Below, one piece after another: positions 45,412 through 54,433 of a stretch of DNA of 64,000 nucleotides (positions are counted from its first letter, which is position 1; each line of letters begins with the position of its first letter). Under the pieces are notes generated by a model. The model had not been told where the DNA came from. It ran no database searches and worked only from the letters and a program-made list of their open reading frames with translations. Source of the DNA: an uncultured bacterium (GTDB taxonomy: Bacteria > Bacillota_I > Bacilli_A > RFN20 > CAG-826); the NCBI GenBank assembly GCA_949300345.1, contig CASGDR010000008.1:85096-149095 (forward strand). The letters are read 5' to 3'. The position numbers and the translations under genes are program-made.

Positions 45412-45445
45412 AAAAAAAGATGACCGGCATAAACGCCGAGTCATC
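45412..45445 (-). terminator. Rho-independent terminator ahead of gatC
   Basis: On the minus strand GATGAC-T-CGGC, loop GTTTAT, GCCG-GTCATC, then seven T. It would end transcripts from the repeat-lipoprotein gene, whose stop is 128 bp upstream of it. Confidence 0.88.
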
Positions 45446-45572
45446 GTTCTAAGCTCAGATACTATTTATAATGACCTATCCCCCTAGGCAAGTTAAGGGT
45501 ATGTAGACCCTTATGGACACCTCGAACATGAGGCCATAGCCCCATGTTCTTGCGATGTCTTGGTTTTTATGT

Positions 45573-46427
45573 CTACCAGGCGGTAGCTACGCCGCCGTCG
45601 TAGTGCCAATAATTCCCGGACTCGGTTGGCTGGGTTTCCGAGTACCAATATAGCCCACATGAGAAACACCAATTATTATCCCATCCTGCAAAAACATAAT
45701 TATGGGTCTGATCTGCGGACTTAACGGGTGTTTCGCCGGTATATTCAGGGGTTGTCCCATAAGCCACTTCTAGAGTGCTTAGTACGGTTCCATCATAGTT
45801 GGCCCAGGTAACGGTATACTCGTTGACGGTCTGGCTATAGGTGGCTTTATATGTGCAGTCCCTAGTGACTTCACTTACTTCTGGAGACCAGCCTTCAAAA
45901 GCATAGGTGTATTGGGCGGTCGCCTCTCTAGTCGGGTCTGAATATGGATAGGTAGGTATCGAACCATAGGCAACCTCGGAGGTGGCCAAAACCGTATCGT
46001 CATAATCAACCCAGGTAACAGTGTATTCATTGACATAAGCACTATACTTCGCGGTATATGTGGCATCCCTGGTCGCCGCCACGATGGTAGGTGTCCAACC
46101 GGAGAAGGTATAGGTGTATTGGGCGGTCGCCGATCTAGTGGGGGTCTGACCTGAATATGAAGGCACCTCGCCTTTTTCTACCTCATAGGTATCCAGGATA
46201 GACCCATCATAGTCAGCCCATATGATCGTGTAATAAATGGTCTTGGACGATGTGCTTGTGGAGGAACTCGTCGAAGAGGTCTTGGATGAATTCGATGAGG
46301 ACGATGATGCAGATGAAGAAGTCGATTGGCTCGTAGAGCTATCGATGGGGCCGATGGGCCCTAGGGCACAGCTGCCCAGCATGAAGGCAAAAAGAGGAAG
46401 AACCAAATAAGCAATCGACTTTTTCAT
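45573..46427 (-). CDS. Surface lipoprotein with three InlB-B-like repeats
   Basis: A 284-residue secreted protein from the ATG at 46427, which is 7 bp after a GGGGG-rich site. A lipoprotein signal ends in MLGSC. A 40-residue Ser/Thr linker leads to three tandem repeats of about 65 residues, of form YTVTWVDYDDTVL ... YTYAFEGWSPEV ... RDCTYKATYS, matching the InlB B/Flg_new repeat type. The last repeat is replaced at its end by a Trp/Tyr-rich tail (NNWCFSCGLYWYSETQP). Probably an adhesin or matrix protein attached by lipid. DNA-level repetition is visible. Confidence 0.78.
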   Translation of the reverse strand: MKKSIAYLVLPLFAFMLGSCALGPIGPIDSSTSQSTSSSASSSSSNSSKTSSTSSSTSTSSKTIYYTIIWADYDGSILDTYEVEKGEVPSYSGQTPTRSATAQYTYTFSGWTPTIVAATRDATYTAKYSAYVNEYTVTWVDYDDTVLATSEVAYGSIPTYPYSDPTREATAQYTYAFEGWSPEVSEVTRDCTYKATYSQTVNEYTVTWANYDGTVLSTLEVAYGTTPEYTGETPVKSADQTHNYVFAGWDNNWCFSCGLYWYSETQPTESGNYWHYDGGVATAW

Positions 46428-46444
46428 ATGCATACCCCCGTTTA

Positions 46445-46486
46445 GAAAAAGATAAGGGGGCCGCCTTATCTTTCGGCCCCCTATTT
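46445..46486 (-). terminator. Rho-independent terminator of the SHOCT gene
   Basis: On the minus strand GGGGGCCG, 10-base loop, CGGCCCCC (complement of 46456-46463), followed by TTATCTTTTT. Perfect 8-bp stem. Confidence 0.92.
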
Positions 46487-46498
46487 ATAGGTTTTGAG

Positions 46499-47050
46499 TT
46501 ATTTCTTGTCGGAAACCTTGGCGGCAGCCTTGACGGGCTTGACCTTGAGAATTTCCTGTCTCTTGGCCTCGTACTCTTCGGCAGTGATGATGCCTTCATC
46601 CTGAAGGGCCTTGAGTTCGCGGACCGCGGTGATGCGCTTGTCGATGTTGACTTCGTTCTCGATGCCACCCAACAGATACAGGATGAAATCGATGATGAGA
46701 GCAAGAAGGACAAACACGAAGGACAATACGCCGAGGCTGGCGCCGAAGCCCAAGGTGTAAGAACCGATGAGATTGATGAAGACCAATAGGGCCAGCACGT
46801 TGATGGAAATGATCAGGGCATAGCCAATGAGCCTAGCATAGCGCGGGAAGAACAAAATCAGAATCAGACCAAAGATGCTGGCAATGGATACAGCGCCGAT
46901 GCCCCAAGCTAGGAAAGTCGGGAACAGGACCGCCGCATAGATCGGGATCGATTCGTCATAGGCAAAGGGAACGATTGCCAAAATGTTGATGTAGATGACC
47001 GAAACGATGATAAGGATTCGCTCTACGGCCGTGAGTATTTTTTTAGCCAT
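46499..47050 (-). CDS. Membrane protein with C-terminal SHOCT motif
   Basis: A 183-residue protein with four hydrophobic helices (about 10-30, 38-68, 72-95, 105-128) and a cytoplasmic SHOCT motif, ELKALQDEGIITAEEYEAKRQ, at about 143-163. A basic tail (KPVKAAAKVSDKK) ends it. SHOCT motifs occur on many unrelated proteins and often mediate oligomerisation. Function unknown; likely a small envelope protein. Well-formed ribosome site and its own terminator. Confidence 0.7.
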   Translation of the reverse strand: MAKKILTAVERILIIVSVIYINILAIVPFAYDESIPIYAAVLFPTFLAWGIGAVSIASIFGLILILFFPRYARLIGYALIISINVLALLVFINLIGSYTLGFGASLGVLSFVFVLLALIIDFILYLLGGIENEVNIDKRITAVRELKALQDEGIITAEEYEAKRQEILKVKPVKAAAKVSDKK

Positions 47051-47180
47051 TTATTTATAGCCTCCTATTTCGCACATTTTAGGATTATTGGCAAAAAAAT
47101 CTATACCCAATTTCCCTTCTGCTCCCGTGCTTAGGGAGTGAAATGGGGGATTTGCATAGCCATAAATATAACTACAAACG

Positions 47181-47197
47181 ATAAAATCACCGCAAAA
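47181..47197. repeat. Second copy of a 17-bp intergenic motif
   Basis: ATAAAATCACCGCAAAA is identical to 10618-10634. Here it lies about 130 bp upstream of the SHOCT gene; there it lies about 100 bp upstream of the broken oxidoreductase gene. Two exact copies of 17 bp in 64 kb is more than expected by chance. Confidence 0.5.
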
Positions 47198-47282
47198 ATC
47201 ATTTGGAGTTATTTACTACGGCAATACACTGCTCCTATAAGCCCCTTGTAAAATCTTTTTTTAATTTAACTTGGACACATAT

Positions 47283-47312
47283 GGAAAAGGGGCCGGGTTT
47301 CCCCTAGCCCCT
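47283..47312 (-). terminator. Rho-independent terminator of the first Ig-type surface gene
   Basis: On the minus strand AGGGGC-TA-GGG, loop GAAA, CCC-G-GCCCCT followed by TTTC. Lies 20-50 bp beyond the stop. Confidence 0.8.
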
Positions 47313-47331
47313 CATAAATATGGCGACTTAT

Positions 47332-49275
47332 CTAGCAGGCCTTGTTATGGCGACGTTCCTTCCTAGCGATGATGACGATGGTCGCACCGGCAAGGACGAG
47401 AAGGGCCGGGATGGTGATGAAGGTGATGGCAATGGTGCTGCCCACCGCGCCATTGGAGGAAGAGGAAGCGCTATAGAGGGCTCTTAGCACCACGATCTTC
47501 TCGCCTACCGTCAAACGCCCGAAGGTTTTGGCCAAGGCGTGGCTGGTATCCCCGTCTTGGTAATCATTGAGGCTTATGGCATCGATGATGGCCTTGTTAT
47601 CCGCACTCAAGCTATCATAGTCGCCGATGATATCGGCAAGGGAAGAGGTATCGCTGGAGCAGACATCGTATTCCTCGATGCGCTTGGCAAGGGAATTGAG
47701 TCCATCTTCGTCAAGAACGCCATAGAAAACGACCGACTTGAGATATACGGCTCTGGAAGCTTTGTTGGTAATGACAATGTCGATGTGCCCAAGCTGGGTT
47801 TCTTCGAAGGTGAAGGTGAAATCCGTTGCGTTGCCGGTAAGTTTTTGTTCTGCGAGGTAGGTGCCGTTATTGGCTCCGACCTTAATGTATGCCTCGGCGG
47901 AGGAAGAGGTGGTATTAGAGGCATTGACGACGACCTCAGTGACTTTGTAACCGGGAACGATGTCGGCTCCAAGGACCACTTCGTCAACGGGGGCATTGCT
48001 GGATCCAAATTGGATGCCTTTGCCTGAATTATCCCAATTGACAAATCTAACGTCTTTTTCCCAGGTGTAATGGGCTTCGAAGATGTGGTTGTCATTCCTT
48101 GAGAAGGTCTCATGGCTGGTAAAATCGCCATCGGCAAAGGTATAAGCATAGATTTCAGCAACACCGACTTCGATGAGGAAGGTAACTTCTTTGCCAAGAT
48201 AGGCAACCTTGACAGTGATTTCCCCGGCAACGGATAGCTGGATACCCTCAGCCGGATCGAAGGTTAGTAGGGTGGTGTCGCTTATCTCGGTCTTCCGCCC
48301 GGAAGCATAGGTAGCATCGACGACGATACCATCATAGTCGGTGACTTCGTTGAGGGCATACTTGGTCTTATTGGGCAGGCTCTTGATGGCTAGCGAAGAG
48401 ACGCTATCGGCGGTGACGGTAACATCGAAGGTCAAAGAATCGGTTAGGACAACGTCGCCGATCGTATAGGTTGCGGTCGCAGTGACGCTGGTAACGGAGA
48501 TGTCCGGCCTAGCAGGGTTGAATGACCACTCGACCGAAGAGGTTACTGTCCTGGAGCTACCACTATCATAGGTGGCCGTGACGACAAGGTCGGAAACATC
48601 CCATTCATCACTATCGAAGTAGGCAGTCTTGGGGGTGCCGGAAATCGCAATCGAAGTCGGGGCCTCAGTGCTACTTAACACAAATAGCGATGGGTCATAG
48701 CAGCGGCCTGCACTGTCTTTGTAGCAGGCTACCCTGGGAGAATTAGCGTTATTCATGTTAAATCGGAGATTCCTGTTGGACTGGACCATGTTCGTAATCT
48801 GGAAGGTTTCTTCCGCAGTATCGAAGGTTAGTTTCCAACAGCAGTCGTCATTGATTTGTGAAGATGTATTGAGATGGTTTTCGTCTTCATTCAAAGACAA
48901 ATATGTCCCATCATCGACCAGCTTCAGGGTTCGGTAGGTAACATTGCTAGAAACGACGGAACCGATTTCCACCTTGGCAGCCGATGCAACCGAATCATCA
49001 ATCGTAATCGCACCGTCGGCATATGCGTTGCCAAGGGAAATGGCAGAACCATAGTTATTGCCTGATTCAATACCGCTGAACACCTTGCTATTGGAATCGT
49101 CTATGTAAGCAAGAAGCACGACGTCCCCATCGTTTAGGACACCGTCATTGACGAGGGTATAGCTTTCCGATATCGTCGCGGCGTCCGCCTCATGGGGTTG
49201 CGACACCCCTACCAGAGCCTCGGCTATTGAGATGGAGCCTAGGGCCAGTAGGCCCAGCAAAACGGGTTTCTTCAT
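47332..49275 (-). CDS. Large Ig-like surface protein with shared C-terminal module
   Basis: A 647-residue secreted protein. The ATG at 49275 has AGGAG upstream; the upstream codons belong to the leader. A signal peptide (MKKPVLLGLLALGSISIAEA) is followed by a beta-trefoil/ricin-like N-region, two bacterial Ig-like repeats at about 210-370 (YDSGSSRTVTSSVEWSFNP and YASGRKTEISD) and a jelly-roll-like segment to about 535. The C-end holds EEYDVCSSDTSSLADIIGDYDSL, then TVGEKIVVL, a transmembrane helix (about 615-637) and an Arg/Lys tail (RKERRHNKAC). Paralogue of the protein at 52162. Confidence 0.75.
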   Translation of the reverse strand: MKKPVLLGLLALGSISIAEALVGVSQPHEADAATISESYTLVNDGVLNDGDVVLLAYIDDSNSKVFSGIESGNNYGSAISLGNAYADGAITIDDSVASAAKVEIGSVVSSNVTYRTLKLVDDGTYLSLNEDENHLNTSSQINDDCCWKLTFDTAEETFQITNMVQSNRNLRFNMNNANSPRVACYKDSAGRCYDPSLFVLSSTEAPTSIAISGTPKTAYFDSDEWDVSDLVVTATYDSGSSRTVTSSVEWSFNPARPDISVTSVTATATYTIGDVVLTDSLTFDVTVTADSVSSLAIKSLPNKTKYALNEVTDYDGIVVDATYASGRKTEISDTTLLTFDPAEGIQLSVAGEITVKVAYLGKEVTFLIEVGVAEIYAYTFADGDFTSHETFSRNDNHIFEAHYTWEKDVRFVNWDNSGKGIQFGSSNAPVDEVVLGADIVPGYKVTEVVVNASNTTSSSAEAYIKVGANNGTYLAEQKLTGNATDFTFTFEETQLGHIDIVITNKASRAVYLKSVVFYGVLDEDGLNSLAKRIEEYDVCSSDTSSLADIIGDYDSLSADNKAIIDAISLNDYQDGDTSHALAKTFGRLTVGEKIVVLRALYSASSSSNGAVGSTIAITFITIPALLVLAGATIVIIARKERRHNKAC

Positions 49276-49383
49276 TGAAAGTCTCCTGAATTTATATGTA
49301 TAGGAGAACCGACGCCTTCCTACAACTTTTAAACATAACATAAGTTTTCGTGCGCGCATATGGATACCTGTCCAATGAGATCC

Positions 49384-49740
49384 TCATAGCCCTAGCCAAT
49401 ATCCCTTCCTACTAGATCCTAATCTTATGATGTATCTCCCGCTTTTGAGGCGGCGGATGGCCTTCTCTATGCTTCTAAGGGACACCTTTTCCTTCTTCGA
49501 TAATGAGGATGCGGTGATATGGGGATTTTCCTTGATGTCCCTATAGACCTTCCTTTGTAGGACCGATAAGGGGCCCATGGGGATACTAGCCATATCGATG
49601 ATGAAGGACGCTTTATGGCCAATGGGCTCCCCTTCATCGTCCAATTGGGATAGGGATATCCCTATACGGCCATCATCAAAGCCCAGCCTTTTGGCGAAGG
49701 CCCTCATCAGGGTCAAAGTCTCTAATTTGGTCTCATCCAT
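49384..49740 (-). CDS. Small protein with C-terminal winged-helix-like region
   Basis: A 118-residue protein. VLQRKVYRDIKENPHITASSLSKKEKVSLRSIEKAIRRLKSGRYI (in pieces) reads as a winged helix similar to the C-termini of RecG-like/AlbA-type ATP-binding regulators: IKENPHITASSLSKKE then SIEKAIRRLKSG. The N-terminal half (DGRIGISLSQLDDEGEP) could be the end of such a longer protein, so this may be a truncated gene. It lies between two surface genes on the same strand. Confidence 0.5.
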   Translation of the reverse strand: MDETKLETLTLMRAFAKRLGFDDGRIGISLSQLDDEGEPIGHKASFIIDMASIPMGPLSVLQRKVYRDIKENPHITASSLSKKEKVSLRSIEKAIRRLKSGRYIIRLGSSRKGYWLGL

Positions 49741-49787
49741 GGGTAAATGCCTCTACCCATAGATAGACCGATTAAGCCCTTAAGATA

Positions 49788-51410
49788 TTAAATCTCGCGC
49801 CGTTTTTTCCTAGATGTCGCCCTTATGGTTACTAGGACTACTCCCGATACCCCGGCTGTCGCTAGGCCGGCGACGAAGGTAAACCATAGGCCTTGGTCAA
49901 GGATAAAGCCACTGTTGGAGGGACTAAGCAGGCCCATGAAATCGCTATAGGCATACTTATTGAGAATATATAGATACCTCGCCCTGAGGTCGCTGCATGA
50001 AGAATCGGTCTTGATGAAGGCCTGGGTATCCGGGTCTAGGGATATATAGGCCGCCTCTAGGCTATCCCAGGCATCCTTTGGAAAGCTTTCGGATTTGCCG
50101 TCAAGGACGTCTTGGCAAAGGGAGGATGTGGTGGTCAAGAAGTCCTCGATGAAGGAAGAGGAAGAAACGGACAAATCGGGTTCGGTAGCCATTAGGCTAG
50201 CGACGTCGACCAAGCCATTGCCGAAATATTGGGCATTGCCCAGATCTTTGGCCGAATCAAAGAGGGCCTTCTTGGTCTGCTCGGGGCTGGCGTAGGGATA
50301 TTTCGACATATATAGGGCTGCCGCGGCCGCGGTCACGGGGCTGGAAAAGGAAGTCCCGTGGATGGCATTGTATTGTTCTTTGCTAGAAAGCACCCCGTCG
50401 CTGGAATAATCGGAAACCGCCGTAAAGACGCTGCCGGGGGCGACCAGCTGGTTCTCACCGTAATTGGAATAGCTGGCCAAGGTATCGTCGCTTAATAGGT
50501 TTAGGGCCCCGACGGAAACCACATAGTCGCTTTGGGCCGGGTACATGGCCACGTCCTGGGAATAGTTGCCGCTGGAGGCAAACAAGAGGGAATGCTCCGC
50601 TAGGACAGCCAGCCTTTCTTCGAAGTATTCGCGCCAATAATCACCGATGGCACCATAGGTATACCCGTCAATGGTGTAATCCTTGGTAAAAGCGCCATAG
50701 GACATGTTGACGATGTCGGGTTTGATGTCGGCTAGGTATTCATAGGCCCGTCCCAATGCATAGCTATCTAGGCTAGGTACGGCGATGTGGATGAGTTCTA
50801 CCTCGGGGGCTAGTCCGGAGCCCTTTTTGCCATCAAGGGCCTCGAAGATGGTCCCGACGACCGAGGTAGCATGCCTTTCCCCGTCCACGGCGGTATCTTC
50901 CTGAATGATATCGAAGGTGCCGGCTTCTTCGACGGTCTTAAATTCAAGGCTTTGCAACATGCCTTGGTAATCATAATGGCCCTCGATATAGGCGGACTTG
51001 GTCGAGAGGCGGCAGTTGCCCTCGCCATCGGTGAAGGCTTCGTGGTCGTAGCGGATTCCGGTATCGATGACCGCGACGCTGACGCCTTCGCCCCTATATT
51101 GGGAGAGGGAAGAGGAAGCGTCCATGATGTCGAAGAGGAGGTTCTTCTGGTTGGCTATGCCGATGACCTGGTTGTTTTCGTCGGTAAAGAAATAGTCATC
51201 GCAGTCATAGTAATACTCATCCTCCAGCGCCAGCTCATAGCTATGGGGCTGGTTGATGCTAACCAAGGGCGAGAAGTACATGGCAGGGACCTGTTTCTCC
51301 TCAAAGCGGGGACTACTAGAAGCGTAGTCCGGCTCACTGATCTGGTCGCCTGTACCCACCGGGGCCAAGGGGACCAGCAAGCTTAGGGACATTAGTAGGA
51401 TCGGGATCAT
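49788..51410 (-). CDS. Subtilisin-like serine protease (S8) with C-terminal anchor module
   Basis: A 540-residue secreted protease from the ATG at 51410 (GGAGG upstream). A short signal peptide precedes a region without a clear prodomain boundary. The triad is Asp116 (VIDTG), His180 (GERHATSVV) and Ser354 (HGTSFSSP); the oxyanion Asn282 is in SSGNYS. After the catalytic domain comes the segment SLCQDVLDGKS, DAWDSLEAAYISL, and LNKYAYSDF (about 425-495), then a transmembrane helix and tail TSRKKRREI. The same tail type ends the neighbouring Ig proteins, so it is likely their surface partner. Confidence 0.87.
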   Translation of the reverse strand: MIPILLMSLSLLVPLAPVGTGDQISEPDYASSSPRFEEKQVPAMYFSPLVSINQPHSYELALEDEYYYDCDDYFFTDENNQVIGIANQKNLLFDIMDASSSLSQYRGEGVSVAVIDTGIRYDHEAFTDGEGNCRLSTKSAYIEGHYDYQGMLQSLEFKTVEEAGTFDIIQEDTAVDGERHATSVVGTIFEALDGKKGSGLAPEVELIHIAVPSLDSYALGRAYEYLADIKPDIVNMSYGAFTKDYTIDGYTYGAIGDYWREYFEERLAVLAEHSLLFASSGNYSQDVAMYPAQSDYVVSVGALNLLSDDTLASYSNYGENQLVAPGSVFTAVSDYSSDGVLSSKEQYNAIHGTSFSSPVTAAAAALYMSKYPYASPEQTKKALFDSAKDLGNAQYFGNGLVDVASLMATEPDLSVSSSSFIEDFLTTTSSLCQDVLDGKSESFPKDAWDSLEAAYISLDPDTQAFIKTDSSCSDLRARYLYILNKYAYSDFMGLLSPSNSGFILDQGLWFTFVAGLATAGVSGVVLVTIRATSRKKRREI

Positions 51411-51612
51411 AATGGCATCCTCCAATTAACGAGTTGAATATACCAGACCCGCGAGGATTAAGGCCAGTTATGGCGTATCACCTACCGTCATTTGTTTGCC
51501 AAGTCAAAGCAAGGAATGGCGATATATTTACTTAGTCAAATGGACTCCCTCGATTGACAAGAGGCGATGTCGCCGAAGCTTCTCTTGGCTTTGGATTGAA
51601 TGAGTTAGGGAT

Positions 51613-51805
51613 TTAGGCGTGCCTGCTCCTCTTGATGAGGATAAGGCTGGCGCCAATTACCAACAGGCTAAGCCCGGCGGTAATGCCCATGATCATCCAA
51701 TCGCTGCCGCTACCGAAGGCGGATAGGGCCTCCGGACTAGTGCTGCTATCAGCAGTCCTGGCCTGGATGGCAGCCATCTTCTCTGCTACCGTCGCCTCGG
51801 TTAAC
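51613..51805 (-). pseudogene. C-terminal anchor of a decayed surface protein
   Basis: The minus strand reads ATVAEKMAAIQARTADSS, then a hydrophobic helix (MIMGITAGLSLLVIGASLIL) and IKRSRHA before a TAA. This matches the module ends of the genes at 47332 and 52162. The reading stops at GGTTAACC (51799-51806), beyond which the homologous sequence lies on the opposite strand. Confidence 0.7.
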
Positions 51806-52042
51806 CAAATGGCTACGACCTATGAATTCGAAGCCACTGCCGGGGAAGTCTGGCACGCTGCCATCGAACCCGTTCCTGGCAATAGCAACCACACCGTCTA
51901 CATTAGGGACATTGCCCTTTATGGGGAAAACGATGCGAATGCGATTTCCGCTCTGGCTGCCGAGATCGAGGCCTTCGACTCCTGCAACTTCACTGCCGAA
52001 GCCAAATTTGCCTTGGTCGCTAAGTACCAAGCCGTTTCCTAG
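51806..52042 (+). pseudogene. Inverted internal segment of the same decayed surface protein
   Basis: The plus strand reads TTYEFEATAGEVWHAAIEPV, then HTVYIRDIALYGEN, then ALAAEIEAFDSCNFTAEAKF and LVAKYQAVS before a TAG. It matches the jelly-roll end and Cys-led helix of the protein at 52162 (TAVYIKSISVFGAVD, AVEDFDHCATGADY). The fragment is in opposite orientation to its own C-terminus at 51613-51805 and lacks the connecting ~40 residues. Together the two show an inversion plus deletion. Confidence 0.65.
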
Positions 52043-52113
52043 CAACTTAGTTTGGACATGCATTGATTATCCCTTCCTACGAAAAGATATGTCCACCAAA
52101 CGGACCAGATATG

Positions 52114-52134
52114 GAAAAGGGCCTCGAGGGCCCT
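52114..52134 (-). terminator. Rho-independent terminator of the second Ig-type surface gene
   Basis: On the minus strand AGGGCC, loop CTCGA, GGCCCT followed by TTTCC. A 6-bp GC-rich stem about 30 bp after the stop codon. Confidence 0.7.
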
Positions 52135-52161
52135 GATTCCATGTTGCTATAGGATCAGGTA

Positions 52162-54153
52162 CTAGGCCCTTTTCCTCTTGGTGATGATGATGGTACCGGC
52201 AGCGGCAATGATGATGCCGGCTGCAAGGACGGAAGCGACGATGGCGAAGGTGGTGAATTCTCCGCTTAGTCCAAGGGCTCCGCCGGAATTCTGGTTGAAC
52301 TTGGAAGCCAGGAAATCAAGCTTGCCACCAACGGTGGTATTGCCGAAGATCTTGGCCTGTTCGTGGGCGGTATCAAGGGAATCCCAGTCATCGAGCTCGA
52401 TGGCCCTGAGGGTAGCGATCTGCTCCTCGCTCTTATCAGCAGCCCAGGAATCATAGGAAGCCTTAAGAGCGGTGTAGTCGGCTCCGGTAGCGCAGTGGTC
52501 GAAGTCCTCGACCGCTTTGGCAATGGCGGAATATCCAACGGTATCCACGGCGCCAAAGACGCTGATGGATTTGATATAAACGGCAGTGGTTTCAGATTCG
52601 CTCGCTATAGAGACATCCACGTGTCCGGGAGCCGGATTTTCGGTAGTAAAGGAATAGTCGGTAGGACTAGAACCGGCAGTTGCGGAGGCGGCGCCGTTGC
52701 AAAGGAAGCTAGTAACAGCTCCGCCCTGGGTCAACGAAACAGTGATGGTGGACGACTTTTGGGAATTGGTAGAAGTGTTTACAACAACCTCTTCAACAAG
52801 GAAGCCGGGGGTCAGGGGGATCCTTACGGTAACATTGGCATATCTGTTGTTGCTACCGAACTGAACTCCCTTGCTACTATTCCAAGAAATGGTTTTGTTA
52901 TTCTCATTTTCTTGCCATACCCATTGGAATTCCATTCCTGAATCGTCCCTAAAGAAATCGACATTGTAACTAAAACCTGGATTCTCAATAGGGGCAAAGG
53001 ATACAGCTGAGACATCAATCTTGAAGGTGGTTGATTTGCCTTCGTAAGTAACCGTGACATCATTTTCGCCAGCGGATTCAAGAGAGGAACCTTCCGCAGG
53101 GTTGAATTCCAACACACTCAGGTCGCTGATATCGGAAGACGTAGAATCAGAGAAGGTAGCCGTAATGACAAGGCCGGTGTAATCGATTTTGTCACCAAGA
53201 TTATAGGTCACAGTGTCTGGCAATGTCTTGACTGCAATGGACAGAACCTCTTTGGCAGCAAAGGTTACGTCGGCATTGAACGTCGCTGTCTTGGTCACGC
53301 CTAGATAAGTATAGGAGGCAGTCATGGCAACCGAAGTGACGCCTGTATCGGGATTGGCGGGACTATAGGACCACTCCACATCGTCTGTTACTACACTTTG
53401 TGTATTGTCGCTCAAAGTTGCGGTTACAACCAATCCGCTTGGATCCCAAAGGTCGCCGGTCTGATAGGCGGTTTTGGTCAAACTGCCCGTAATGGCAATG
53501 CTTTCCAAGGAAGCAACTTCCCCAGAATGTACCCAAATAGCAATATCTTTTTGACCAGAACCATAGCAACTGAACAATGAGTTGTCCTGATTGAATCGCA
53601 TTAAATTGCGTCCATGGCAATCGCTGGTTGTATCTTGAAGAGTCGGAACACCATCTACAAAGGAAAGCGTCCAAATTACTTCACTTGTTTTTGTTTTTAA
53701 GTAATTTTTCGGATTAGTAGAGGAATTATTGGCTGCGTACAGATATTTGCCGTTTTCGTCCTTCAAGGACAAAGTAGTGGTCGTGTCAGTGGCAAAAGAC
53801 TCAAGGGTTATCGAACCAATGCTTTCATCATGGACAGTCAGGACTTTGTTCGATCCGGATGTTTCGACCGTAAAGGCAAGCGTGTCGCCCGAACCTGCAG
53901 CAATGGCTTTGATATTGTTGCCGTCGCTATAAGTGCCCATCGCATAAGTTGGGTCAGTTGTGCTAGAAGCAGCATTGGTGATGATAATGGATGCGCCTTT
54001 CGACAATTGGGAAACATCGCTGATCAAGGTATATTGATGTCCTTCGACCGCCGCATTAACGCTTTCCCAGCCGTGCAACGCCAAAGCGCCGCTTGATGCA
54101 GCTACAAGTGCCAGCCCAGCCAAAGCCAAGCCACATGGCAATATTTTCTTCAT
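52162..54153 (-). CDS. Large Ig-like surface protein with shared C-terminal module
   Basis: A 663-residue secreted protein, paralogue of the one at 47332. Signal peptide MKKILPCGLALAGLALVAA. Two Ig-like repeats at about 215-375 (LSDNTQSVVTDDVEWSYSP, FSDSTSSDISDLSV), a jelly-roll region ending in TTAVYIKSISVFG, then EDFDHCATGADYTALKAS and TVGGKLDFLASKF, a transmembrane helix (about 637-657) and tail TKRKRA. AGGAGGTAGAGA precedes the start, nearly the same leader as the gene at 54434. Probable wall or S-layer-like protein; ligand unknown. Confidence 0.75.
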   Translation of the reverse strand: MKKILPCGLALAGLALVAASSGALALHGWESVNAAVEGHQYTLISDVSQLSKGASIIITNAASSTTDPTYAMGTYSDGNNIKAIAAGSGDTLAFTVETSGSNKVLTVHDESIGSITLESFATDTTTTLSLKDENGKYLYAANNSSTNPKNYLKTKTSEVIWTLSFVDGVPTLQDTTSDCHGRNLMRFNQDNSLFSCYGSGQKDIAIWVHSGEVASLESIAITGSLTKTAYQTGDLWDPSGLVVTATLSDNTQSVVTDDVEWSYSPANPDTGVTSVAMTASYTYLGVTKTATFNADVTFAAKEVLSIAVKTLPDTVTYNLGDKIDYTGLVITATFSDSTSSDISDLSVLEFNPAEGSSLESAGENDVTVTYEGKSTTFKIDVSAVSFAPIENPGFSYNVDFFRDDSGMEFQWVWQENENNKTISWNSSKGVQFGSNNRYANVTVRIPLTPGFLVEEVVVNTSTNSQKSSTITVSLTQGGAVTSFLCNGAASATAGSSPTDYSFTTENPAPGHVDVSIASESETTAVYIKSISVFGAVDTVGYSAIAKAVEDFDHCATGADYTALKASYDSWAADKSEEQIATLRAIELDDWDSLDTAHEQAKIFGNTTVGGKLDFLASKFNQNSGGALGLSGEFTTFAIVASVLAAGIIIAAAGTIIITKRKRA

Positions 54154-54380
54154 AGGTCTCTCTACCTCCTAGACTGTGAAGATGATTGATGGTGCGGTTC
54201 CAACGCCTGTAGACCAACGCTTCCAAGCCATGGTTGATTCCGCTATGTCAAAAAGGATTAAACCAACAAAACGCGACTAATTCAACCTTTGGCAAAAGAT
54301 ATAACCATAGGTTATAAAGATCTGTAAATTGGCATTTAGAAATGGATTTAGCCTTGCCTTTGGTTATCCCCTACCCATAT

Positions 54381-54410
54381 GAAAAGGGCTATCCCGTATG
54401 AGATAGCCCG
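54381..54410 (-). terminator. Rho-independent terminator of the Big2/OB surface gene
   Basis: On the minus strand GGGCTATC, loop TCATACGG, GATAGCCC followed by TTTTCAT. Perfect 8-bp stem, 24 bp after the stop. Confidence 0.88.
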
Positions 54411-54433
54411 AACATAGGATTGCTTAGACTAGA

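Noticed and set aside
45253..45444. Minus-strand open frame overlapping gatC
   Set aside because: It is in another frame of gatC, and gatC has a clear family match.
51632..51790. First part of a 136-codon plus-strand frame over the surface-protein remnant
   Set aside because: This part is antisense to a clear transmembrane tail on the minus strand; only the part after 51806 matches a real protein.
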